A stretch of DNA of 64,000 nt from Burkholderiales bacterium (GTDB lineage: Bacteria; Pseudomonadota; Gammaproteobacteria; Burkholderiales; Nitrosomonadaceae), in contig JACKLU010000010.1 in assembly GCA_024235735.1 (NCBI GenBank), positions 1 to 64,000 on the forward strand, written 5' to 3'. Under the pieces are notes generated by a model. That model was given only the letters and a program-made list of their open reading frames with translations. It did no database searches and was not told the origin of the DNA. The translations under genes were made by a program, and so were the position numbers. Shown one piece after another: positions 53,344-61,207 of this stretch (its first letter is position 1; each line of letters begins with the position of its first letter).

Positions 53344-54057
53344 TTAAGGCAACACTATAGAAAAACAGCCACCGCCATTGATGCCGTCGTTACTGATAGT
53401 GATATAGCCTTTTTTTCCATTGTTCCGATGCATTTCTGCAGCTATTTCGGAGAAAAATAAACCTAGCCCCGTGCTGCTTGATTTAAAACTGAATCGTTTT
53501 TGCGCATTACGCATTGGCATGCCAAATATTGCATCGGGATAACCGGGGCCATCATCTTTTATTTGCAAAATAAGCGTCTGATTCTCTTCCCAAGCCGCAA
53601 TTTCTATCTTAGATTGGGCATATATATACAGATTATTCATGATATTAACCAGCACGCCTTGCATTAGATCGCTGTCGATATACCAATACAAGTCATCACT
53701 GCAACAGATGGACACCGCGATATTTTTGTTTGTGAACATCGGTATATAAGGATCAAGCGTATCGGCAAGAAAATCCCGTATACCGATTTCACTGATATTC
53801 GCGAAATATCGCGCTTGATCGATGCGATACAGTACCAGCAGTTGAACCAGATGGTTATTGATACGCTTACCTTGATACTGTAATTGCTCCAGCGCGATTT
53901 TGTGCTTACCATCTCCTAACGCGGCACTGACTTCAGCGATTCTGTTGATCAAAATACCGAGCGAATTTTTCACATCATGAATACAACCGGCCAGTACGGT
54001 TGAAAAATCCAACGATTCTGTGGGCGATTTTCCCTGAAGACTATTACGCCGCTTCAT
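53344..54057 (-). CDS. Short cytoplasmic sensor histidine kinase
   Basis: This 237-residue kinase has no membrane segment or sensor domain. The His box is GCIHDVKNSLGILINRI (about residue 31), the N box GVLVNIMNNLYIYA, then IKDDGPGYP and STGLGLFFSEIAAEMH. Its start overlaps the receiver-TPR gene by 14 bp, so the two form a pair, with sensing probably delegated to the partner. Confidence 0.85.
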   Translation of the reverse strand: MKRRNSLQGKSPTESLDFSTVLAGCIHDVKNSLGILINRIAEVSAALGDGKHKIALEQLQYQGKRINNHLVQLLVLYRIDQARYFANISEIGIRDFLADTLDPYIPMFTNKNIAVSICCSDDLYWYIDSDLMQGVLVNIMNNLYIYAQSKIEIAAWEENQTLILQIKDDGPGYPDAIFGMPMRNAQKRFSFKSSSTGLGLFFSEIAAEMHRNNGKKGYITISNDGINGGGCFSIVLP

Positions 54058-55666
54058 TGCTGAGATCTTCTGTCAATTTTAATAATTGATAATATTTTTG
54101 ATTGCTGGGATCAACTTTATGGCCTTGCTCCATAAATTTCTGGCACAATCCAAAATATCTGCCTGTTTCACGTGATTCCTTCATCTGTCTGATCATTGAA
54201 TAGGCCGCATTGAAATTGATTGTTGCATTATTCGGCATGCCTTTTGCGGCCTGAATAAAATAACTGATCGATTGTTCCAGTTTGCCCGAACGAACCATTT
54301 TGACGCCCTCATTATTAATTCTGATAATTTCCTGTCGCGTGCTTTCTATAATTTCGTTGGCTTCATCCAACTTGCCCGCCTTCTCGTATAACGTTTTCAC
54401 CTGAGCAAGCAGTCTTTCATTCTCCGAATGATCGCTGACAAGCTGTTTTATGATTTTATCGGTCAACCCAGGATTATCGAGCGTCAAACACGTTTGTGTG
54501 ATTTCAAGCACAATTTCGGGATTTAAAACACCCGTACGTTTATTCAAATTCTTGAAAACGAGATTGAGGTTTTTTTCACATTCGGCAATATCCTTGGTTT
54601 TTAAGCACACCATTGACTTACAGAGAGAGACATATAAATTTTCATCCGGATTATTTTTATAATCCTGTTGAATATTTTCTATCGCCTCCAATGCCTCTTT
54701 GGTTTTTTCTTGACTAAGAAGCGATTTGGTTAGTCCAGCCAGATCGATCAAGCTACCAAAACAAGAATTCCGTCCAATTAGAATGGCATCTCCATAAGCT
54801 TTTTCAGCGATTTCATAGTCACCGTTCTGCAGCGCGACAGCACCCAATTTTCGTTGTCGCATTGAAGATTTAGGCGACAAATCAATTGCGCGCTCAAGAA
54901 TGTATTGACTGCGTTCCAATTCCCCTTGCACTTCCAGCGTTTCCGCCAATCCGTCAAGCGCATGAACATAAGCCGGATTATCATTGACCAGCGATTCAAA
55001 TTGAATTTCCGCTTCAGTATAATTTTTCTTCTGAAAATAAACCTTGCCTAACGCCAGCCGGGCCCAGGTAATATTTCTGCCCTTCAGCAAATGAATATAA
55101 TACTGTTCTGCTTCATCAAGCAGACCAAGCTTGCAGAGCAAGTCGCCTTTAATTTTCTGAACTTCGATCAGGCCGTTTGCTTCTTCCTGAAGTTTCTGAT
55201 CACACAACTGCAGTGCTTTGGAAAAATTACGGTTATTAATGGCTTGAGCGATTCCTTCCAGTTTCGCCTTTCTTCGAAAAGCTCTTTCCAACCGGGTATG
55301 GATCTGAGACTGCGTGAAGGGTTTCGAAATGTAATCATCCGGAAAATAGTCAATTGCACCCATGACCATTTTTGATGTATTTTCTGTCGTAATGATAAAA
55401 AATATCGCGGCATGACTTAATAGATTGCGATGACGCGCCTCTTCCAGAACTTGCTGTCCATCTTTACCATTGCCGAGCTTGTAATCGCATAACACGATAT
55501 CAAAGGCATTTTTCTCAAGTAACGTGATAGCTTCTTTCCCATTTTTGCCTACCACTATCCTGGTCGGCTCCAGCGGCACAAGCATTTCTCGTAATAACTG
55601 ACGCATTTTGTCGTAGTCCTCGACAATCAATACGGATTTGTTTTTAAGATTCCAGGGATTCTTCAT
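54044..55666 (-). CDS. Receiver domain fused to TPR repeats
   Basis: This 540-residue protein has a CheY-like receiver at residues 1-130 (VLIVEDYDKMRQLLREML, phosphoacceptor Asp in IVLCDYKLGNGKDG, Lys in DYISKPFTQSQ). About ten TPR-like helical pairs follow. It has no DNA-binding domain, so output is probably protein-protein. It is co-transcribed with the short kinase downstream. Both are divergent from the TonB cluster. Confidence 0.88.
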   Translation of the reverse strand: MKNPWNLKNKSVLIVEDYDKMRQLLREMLVPLEPTRIVVGKNGKEAITLLEKNAFDIVLCDYKLGNGKDGQQVLEEARHRNLLSHAAIFFIITTENTSKMVMGAIDYFPDDYISKPFTQSQIHTRLERAFRRKAKLEGIAQAINNRNFSKALQLCDQKLQEEANGLIEVQKIKGDLLCKLGLLDEAEQYYIHLLKGRNITWARLALGKVYFQKKNYTEAEIQFESLVNDNPAYVHALDGLAETLEVQGELERSQYILERAIDLSPKSSMRQRKLGAVALQNGDYEIAEKAYGDAILIGRNSCFGSLIDLAGLTKSLLSQEKTKEALEAIENIQQDYKNNPDENLYVSLCKSMVCLKTKDIAECEKNLNLVFKNLNKRTGVLNPEIVLEITQTCLTLDNPGLTDKIIKQLVSDHSENERLLAQVKTLYEKAGKLDEANEIIESTRQEIIRINNEGVKMVRSGKLEQSISYFIQAAKGMPNNATINFNAAYSMIRQMKESRETGRYFGLCQKFMEQGHKVDPSNQKYYQLLKLTEDLSNEAA

Positions 55667-55914
55667 ACCAGGCCAATTAAATACTTTTAATTAGATAGAG
55701 CTATAACTGTGACAGTTGTTATCGGTTAGACGCGCATTTTCTTAATCGGGCTGCTTCTTTTTATAACCACTGCAAGGGCATATCACCACGAATAGAATTT
55801 CATTGCATTGTCATAAAAGTGCAATATTTGCTGCGTAGTATTCGCACATACGAAAGCCCGTCACGAGGCTTCAGTCTAATCACTGCAAATAAAATCATTT
55901 TTATACAGCAATTT

Positions 55915-56688
55915 ATGCAAAACCATCTAACTAAATGCCACGCTCTGCTGGCCGGATTGCTTGTCGCGTCAGGTATCTTTTCAGCACCTCCGGTGAATGC
56001 GAGCAGTCTGGAAAATATGGCGAAATCGCTGGCAAAAATTCGCGGAGAAGTTGAAACACTACAAACGCAATTGGACATCGAGAAAGAAAAGCACGCGAAT
56101 CAGATTACAGCCTTGTCTTCCCAGCTTGCTGACCTGAGTGTCGAAGAAAGAAGGCAGAAAACAGCGATTGAGAAACTCGAACATACACTGGAAAAGCTTT
56201 CACAAGCTTCCAAGCAGGCCGAGCAATCCGGCGAACAGCTAAAGCCGGTACTGCTGAAGGCACTCGCGCATTACAAACATTATGTTCTGGGTGGCTATCC
56301 CTTCAGAATCGAAGACCGGATCAAAGCGATTGAAATGCTCGAAGATAATATTGAGCGTCAGCTGGTTGATCCCAATAAAGCAGTCAATCAAGCATGGGCC
56401 TTGATTGAGGATGAAATCCGTTTAAGCAAAGAAAATGGACTGTACCAGCAGGCGATCTCGCTGGATGGTGAGAAGGTTCTCGCGGATATCGCCAAGATCG
56501 GCACTGTGTTTCTGTTTTTTCAAACCCGCGACAACCGGGCCGGCATGGCCAAACCATCCAAAGATGGGCAATGGAAATTCGAAACAGTCGCGACAGCCAA
56601 TGATACGGAACGCATCGCCAGACTGTTTGACGCATTGAAAAAACAAATCCGTCAGGGTTACTTTGAATTACCGAATCCATTGAAATAA
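55915..56688 (+). CDS. DUF3450 periplasmic coiled-coil protein
   Basis: This protein of about 257 residues has a signal peptide (ALLAGLLVASGIFSAPPVNAS) and a long coiled coil (residues 30-110, GEVETLQTQLDIEKEKHANQ and ERRQKTAIEKLEHTLEKLS). The C-terminal domain contains QAWALIEDEIRLSKENGLYQQ, matching DUF3450. Such proteins accompany ExbB/ExbD/TonB sets in proteobacteria. I start at ATG 55915, since it begins the signal peptide. It overlaps exbB at TAATG. Confidence 0.82.
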   Translation: MQNHLTKCHALLAGLLVASGIFSAPPVNASSLENMAKSLAKIRGEVETLQTQLDIEKEKHANQITALSSQLADLSVEERRQKTAIEKLEHTLEKLSQASKQAEQSGEQLKPVLLKALAHYKHYVLGGYPFRIEDRIKAIEMLEDNIERQLVDPNKAVNQAWALIEDEIRLSKENGLYQQAISLDGEKVLADIAKIGTVFLFFQTRDNRAGMAKPSKDGQWKFETVATANDTERIARLFDALKKQIRQGYFELPNPLK

Positions 56689-58208
56689 TGAATAAATCAC
56701 TTCTTATATTTTCCGCTGCGGTACTTGCGGCCCTAACCGGTATAGCAACCGCTTATGCGGAAGAATCGGTCAGCGTCGAACCGCTATCGCAGGATGCTGC
56801 ACCGGCTTCTGCTGTAGCACCAGCGGCAAATGCACAACAACCTTCACCCCCCACGCGGGAAAAAATTGATTTAGAAACCGCTTATAAGCGGGAATACGCC
56901 TTCCTTGAGGTGCAAAAAAGAGAACTGACTGATCGCTTGAAAAAATATCAAGCCAGCACGCAAAACGAAATCCGCGAACTCAATAACAAAATTGCCGTAA
57001 TGGATCGCGCCTCGGTCGAACGTTCAGCCCGAATCGATCAATTGAATACACTACTCGCCGAAGCCGAACGTGGAGAAGCCGCAGCAATGGAACGCGGCGA
57101 CGCACTGGAAATCACCTACGCCCAGGCCGAAGCGACGCTGAAAAATCATGATAAGGAAATACCTTCAACATTGATGGAATCGAAGGGCAATGACACCACA
57201 AAAGTGGCTTACCTATTTGACCAGGCGCTTATACTGCTGCGCGAGCTCGGCGCCACCCAGACAACATCAGGCAACTTTTTTCTGGAGAACGGCAAACAGA
57301 CGCAAGGTGAAATCATCCGCCTGGGGAACATCGCAGCTTATGGCGTCAGTACTGAAGGCAGTGGCAGTCTGGTACCCGCCGGCGGTAATGATTTCAAGAT
57401 CTGGCGTGAATCCACCGCTGACACCGCCATTGCACTCAGTAAAAACCAGCAGCCCGAAACACTGCAACTGTTTATATTCGAATCCCGCACCCAGGCCGTG
57501 GAAGAAGCCGCTGATAAAACCATACTGGAAGTCATTCACTCCGGCGGCATCATTGGCTGGGTCATCGTTGGGCTTGGCGGCCTGACGTTATTACTGATCT
57601 TCATCCGGATTTATCTGCTGCGATCCAACAGCGCGAATACGCAACATATCGCGGACCAGGTCATCCAGCAGGTGATCGACGGTGATCTTGAAAGCGCCAG
57701 AAAAAGCTGCGACGCAGGCGCATCAGCGATCACGCGTGTTTTGTCGAACACCTTGCGGCACCTGAAAGATGACCGCGATCACATGGAAAGCGTAGTACAC
57801 GAAGCGATCCTGCGCGAATCCGGTGCTTTGGACCGCTTCGGCTCGGCGATTCTGGTCATTGCCTCGGTTTCACCTTTGCTTGGCCTGCTCGGCACCGTTA
57901 CCGGCATGATTGCCACATTTGATGTCATTACCGAATTCGGCACCGGAGATCCCAAGCTGCTTTCCGGAGGCATTTCGATTGCACTGGTGACCACGGAACT
58001 GGGTTTGATTGTCGCTATTCCGGCATTGTTGACAGGTTCAGTGCTCTCCGCTTGGGCACGCAGCATCAAACGCGACATGGAGCACGCAGCGCTGAGAGTA
58101 ACCAACGCTTTTCTCGGCAGGCCGATTTCGGATCCAGACACTCCGGAAAACAAGACATCAGTTTTTGCAGATGCACCTATGGCATCCGCGCTGAGCAACC
58201 CGGCATGA
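56688..58208 (+). CDS. exbB: Large MotA/TolQ/ExbB proton-channel protein with periplasmic domain
   Basis: This 506-residue protein has a signal peptide (AALTGIATAYAEES), a coiled coil at residues 60-140 and a periplasmic globular region to residue 285. The ExbB/TolQ channel has membrane helices near 287-308, 384-408 and 427-450. It includes SVSPLLGLLGTVTGMIATFDVI and GGISIALVTTELGLIVAIPALLTGS. It resembles the TtpC-like long ExbB of second TonB systems, which is thought to carry the signal to TonB. Confidence 0.88.
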   Translation: MNKSLLIFSAAVLAALTGIATAYAEESVSVEPLSQDAAPASAVAPAANAQQPSPPTREKIDLETAYKREYAFLEVQKRELTDRLKKYQASTQNEIRELNNKIAVMDRASVERSARIDQLNTLLAEAERGEAAAMERGDALEITYAQAEATLKNHDKEIPSTLMESKGNDTTKVAYLFDQALILLRELGATQTTSGNFFLENGKQTQGEIIRLGNIAAYGVSTEGSGSLVPAGGNDFKIWRESTADTAIALSKNQQPETLQLFIFESRTQAVEEAADKTILEVIHSGGIIGWVIVGLGGLTLLLIFIRIYLLRSNSANTQHIADQVIQQVIDGDLESARKSCDAGASAITRVLSNTLRHLKDDRDHMESVVHEAILRESGALDRFGSAILVIASVSPLLGLLGTVTGMIATFDVITEFGTGDPKLLSGGISIALVTTELGLIVAIPALLTGSVLSAWARSIKRDMEHAALRVTNAFLGRPISDPDTPENKTSVFADAPMASALSNPA

Positions 58209-58223
58209 CAGGAAACCAGGCAG

Positions 58224-58853
58224 ATGCCAGTCAGTTTACATGAAATTATTCTGCTGATTAAAGGGCTGTTCAATGCGGGCGGCTATGTCATGCCGCCTCT
58301 GCTGTTCTGTGCCCTGTTGCTCTGGTACGGACTGGGATACCGGTATTGGACGTTGAAATCATCCCGCAGCATGTCGATTCACGACATGCTTGATTATTAC
58401 AGTCGTAACGCCCATCAATCCCCTTGCAGCATCGTCGAGCAGGCCGTACAACAGGGTCTGGTGCTGCGTAACAGGGGAATCAAGAACCTGCGGCGCTTTC
58501 TGGATGAGATTTTCTACGGTTATCTGAAAGAAATCCGGCGATTCTCGGTGATGACCAAAACCATTGTCGTCATTTCTCCGTTGCTGGGACTGCTCGGCAC
58601 GGTAATCGGCATGATCGAGACATTCGATTCTTTGGGATCGATGTCCCTGTTTACCCAATCGGGCGGCATCGCCGGCGGCATATCGCAGGCGTTGATATCC
58701 ACCCAAACCGGGCTGGCCGTGGCGATTCCCGGCATGCTGCTGCACAGCATGCTGCATAAAAAACAGCAGAAAATCGAACGCGAATTATTACAGATCAGGG
58801 AATTGTTATGCGTGCATTCAGCAACACTGACTCATCAACCCTCGCAGCACTAA
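58224..58853 (+). CDS. exbB2: ExbB proton-channel subunit
   Basis: This 209-residue protein has three membrane helices (about 20-38, 108-132, 155-178) and the conserved VVISPLLGLLGTVIGMIETFDSL and GGISQALISTQTGLAVAIPGMLLHS. It is the standard-size ExbB of this cluster. It lies 15 bp after the long ExbB and before exbD. The symbol is used only to distinguish the two. Confidence 0.9.
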   Translation: MPVSLHEIILLIKGLFNAGGYVMPPLLFCALLLWYGLGYRYWTLKSSRSMSIHDMLDYYSRNAHQSPCSIVEQAVQQGLVLRNRGIKNLRRFLDEIFYGYLKEIRRFSVMTKTIVVISPLLGLLGTVIGMIETFDSLGSMSLFTQSGGIAGGISQALISTQTGLAVAIPGMLLHSMLHKKQQKIERELLQIRELLCVHSATLTHQPSQH

Positions 58854-58875
58854 TCAGACAGGGAGTATTTTTACC

Positions 58876-59283
58876 ATGCAATATCACGACGATCCGATAG
58901 AAACCGATGCAACCATCGATATCGGCCCGATGATCGACATCGTTTTCATTCTGCTGATCTTTTTTATGGTCACGACAACCTTTGTCAAGGATATGAAACT
59001 CGAACTGGAGCGCCCCAAGGCGAGCAGCGCAGTATCGGCATCCAGCAAAGCCATCCGGTTGTATATCGACCAGCACGGCGACACTTATCTGGATGGCGAG
59101 CCGGTGCGCATATGGCTGATACAAAGCAAACTGCGTGATTTATTAAGTACATCGACCAGCAAAGTTGTTCTGGTGGTCACCGATGAAGGTGTTCCCGCCG
59201 GCAAACTGGTAGAAGTGGTCGATCAGGCGCGTTTATCCGGCGCGGAAAGCGTCGGTGTGGCAACCAAAAAAGAAGCGGGGTAA
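58876..59283 (+). CDS. exbD: ExbD biopolymer transport protein
   Basis: This 135-residue protein has one membrane helix (IDIVFILLIFFMVTTTFV) preceded by the conserved proton-path Asp in GPMIDIVFIL. A periplasmic ExbD/TolR domain ends VVDQARLSGAESVGVATKK. GGGAG supports the ATG. It completes the ExbB/ExbD motor. Confidence 0.93.
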   Translation: MQYHDDPIETDATIDIGPMIDIVFILLIFFMVTTTFVKDMKLELERPKASSAVSASSKAIRLYIDQHGDTYLDGEPVRIWLIQSKLRDLLSTSTSKVVLVVTDEGVPAGKLVEVVDQARLSGAESVGVATKKEAG

Positions 59284-59288
59284 CTCTT

Positions 59289-59957
59289 ATGCAGACAACA
59301 CTGACACAATCAACAACACGACAATCCAAATTCACCGGCAAGCATGGCGTAGCGATTCTTTCCATGCTGACAGGTCCGGTATTCGTTTTCGGACTCATTC
59401 TGGTCATGAATCATTATATTGGCAAAATTGACAAGACGCCGATACAGGAAGTGACCGAAATCGCCATGGTCAAACAGATTCAGGAACAACCCAAGCAGGA
59501 AATCAAAAAAGTTGAACCACCGCGGCGCATCACGCCGTCTCAGGCGCCTGCGCCCTTTACCGGACTCGATACCGCACTTTCCGGTATTGATCTTGGCATG
59601 CTGGGTTTTAACACCGGACAAATGGGCGATCTGGACGACTCCTTGATCGGCAAAACCGGCAATGCGGTGATGACGGCTGATCTGGTCGATGTTCCGCCCA
59701 GAGCGGTATCGCAGGGTGCGTTCAGATATCCGCCGTCAGCCAAAAAGAATGGCATCAGAGGTTATGTGGTGTTATCAATCCTAGTCAGCGAAAAAGGCTC
59801 GGTCGATCAGGTTCAGGTTCTCGAGTCGAATCCCTCGGGTGTATTCGATGCGGCTGCATTACAAGGCATACGATCCTGGCAGTTTGAACCAGCCAAGTAT
59901 AAAGGCGATGTCGTTCGCGTATGGGCCAAACAAAGAATTCGTTTTGATTTATCGTGA
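59289..59957 (+). CDS. tonB: TonB family energy transducer
   Basis: This 222-residue protein has an N-terminal membrane helix (ILSMLTGPVFVFGLILVMN) and a Lys/Glu/Pro-rich linker (VKQIQEQPKQEIKKVEPPRR). The TonB C-terminal domain contains YPPSAKKNGIRGYVVLSILVSEKGSVDQVQVLESNPSG and FDAAALQGIRSWQFEPAKYKG. It links ExbBD to the TonB-dependent receptor downstream. Confidence 0.9.
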   Translation: MQTTLTQSTTRQSKFTGKHGVAILSMLTGPVFVFGLILVMNHYIGKIDKTPIQEVTEIAMVKQIQEQPKQEIKKVEPPRRITPSQAPAPFTGLDTALSGIDLGMLGFNTGQMGDLDDSLIGKTGNAVMTADLVDVPPRAVSQGAFRYPPSAKKNGIRGYVVLSILVSEKGSVDQVQVLESNPSGVFDAAALQGIRSWQFEPAKYKGDVVRVWAKQRIRFDLS

Positions 59958-61153
59958 CCATGCTAAAAAAACGCGCATGTTTTTTCTTCAGTATTTCTTC
60001 AGGAAAGCGTGCTATTGGACTGTGCTTCTGGATTTTACTGGGATGCTACAGCACCGCTAGCTGGTCTGACAACCCGAAAACTCAGCAGACCGATGCCTTG
60101 GAACTGGCGGCGATCATGCTCAGGGACGGTCACAGTGACCGGGCGCTACTCGCCCTGCAAAGCGTGGATCCGGAAGACGGCAAAACAGACCGCGCCCGTT
60201 TTTTTACGCTGCAAGGTCTGGCCTATTTAAATCTGAATAACTTCGCCCCTGCCAGAGACAACTTGCAACAGGCCGTAAGCAACGGACAGAATGATCCGGT
60301 TATATTCACTTATCTGGCGCAGGCGCATTATGCGCTGAAAGATTATCGCAAGACCATTCAGGCCATTGACCGGTCCGGTGAACATGCGCGCAACGCCAAT
60401 CTGATTGCAGTGAAATCGCAGGCGTATTGGCACCTGAACGAGCCTGACGCCGCAATCAGTGTCCTGAATGAGGGCCAGCGTCTGTATCCGCAGGATTACA
60501 GCTTTCTCAGGCGCAAGGTTTTTTATTTTGTCGAACTCCAGCTGTTCCATGAAGCCGCTAAACTGGGCAGACAATATCTGGCGCAATCACAAGCCGCTGC
60601 GGAGGATTATATCGCCATTGGCAACGCACTCCGCCTCAGCAGACAGTTTGAGGAAGCGCTCGGGATTCTTGAAGTCGCCCGTTTGCAGTTTCCCGGCAAC
60701 GATACGGTCGCAAAGTTGCTGGCGCACACCTATCTTGATCAGGGCCAGCTAAACTCAGCCGCATACATTCTGGAGCAGGCAGCGCTGTTGAATCCGGATT
60801 TACTGTCGGAAGCCGCGGAAGTATACCGCCGTGCAAACCGTTTTCATAAAGCCTTGACGCTCAACGAAGGCGTGCAGGATCAAAAAATAAAACTCAAGCA
60901 GCGCCTGTCGATTCTGCTTGCACTCAAACAATATGAACGCGCAGCCAATATGGAATCCGGTCTGTACCGGACAGGACTGCTGGAAGATCAGCATGTTCGC
61001 TATGCGCTCGCCTATGCCTATTTCTCCAGCGGCCGCTTTGCCGAAGCCGGCAAACAGCTTGATCACTTAACCGAACCCGAGTTGTTCAGAAAAGGTATCG
61101 AATTACGCCGTTTGATGCAGGTCTGCAAAGAAGAACCCTGGAAGTGCATCTGA
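59954..61153 (+). CDS. TPR repeat lipoprotein of the TonB cluster
   Basis: This 399-residue protein has a lipoprotein-like signal (AIGLCFWILLGC, Cys near residue 31) and about nine TPR units (for example QGLAYLNLNNFAPARDNLQQAV, AHTYLDQGQLNSAAYILEQA). The GTG at 59954 overlaps the tonB stop; an ATG at 59960 is possible. It probably scaffolds the TonB complex at the envelope, as TPR proteins do in similar clusters. Confidence 0.85.
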   Translation: MTMLKKRACFFFSISSGKRAIGLCFWILLGCYSTASWSDNPKTQQTDALELAAIMLRDGHSDRALLALQSVDPEDGKTDRARFFTLQGLAYLNLNNFAPARDNLQQAVSNGQNDPVIFTYLAQAHYALKDYRKTIQAIDRSGEHARNANLIAVKSQAYWHLNEPDAAISVLNEGQRLYPQDYSFLRRKVFYFVELQLFHEAAKLGRQYLAQSQAAAEDYIAIGNALRLSRQFEEALGILEVARLQFPGNDTVAKLLAHTYLDQGQLNSAAYILEQAALLNPDLLSEAAEVYRRANRFHKALTLNEGVQDQKIKLKQRLSILLALKQYERAANMESGLYRTGLLEDQHVRYALAYAYFSSGRFAEAGKQLDHLTEPELFRKGIELRRLMQVCKEEPWKCI

Positions 61154-61207
61154 CAGGTCGACAATCACCCGCCTCTGACAAAAAAACCGTATCAAATCTC
61201 TGATCGT

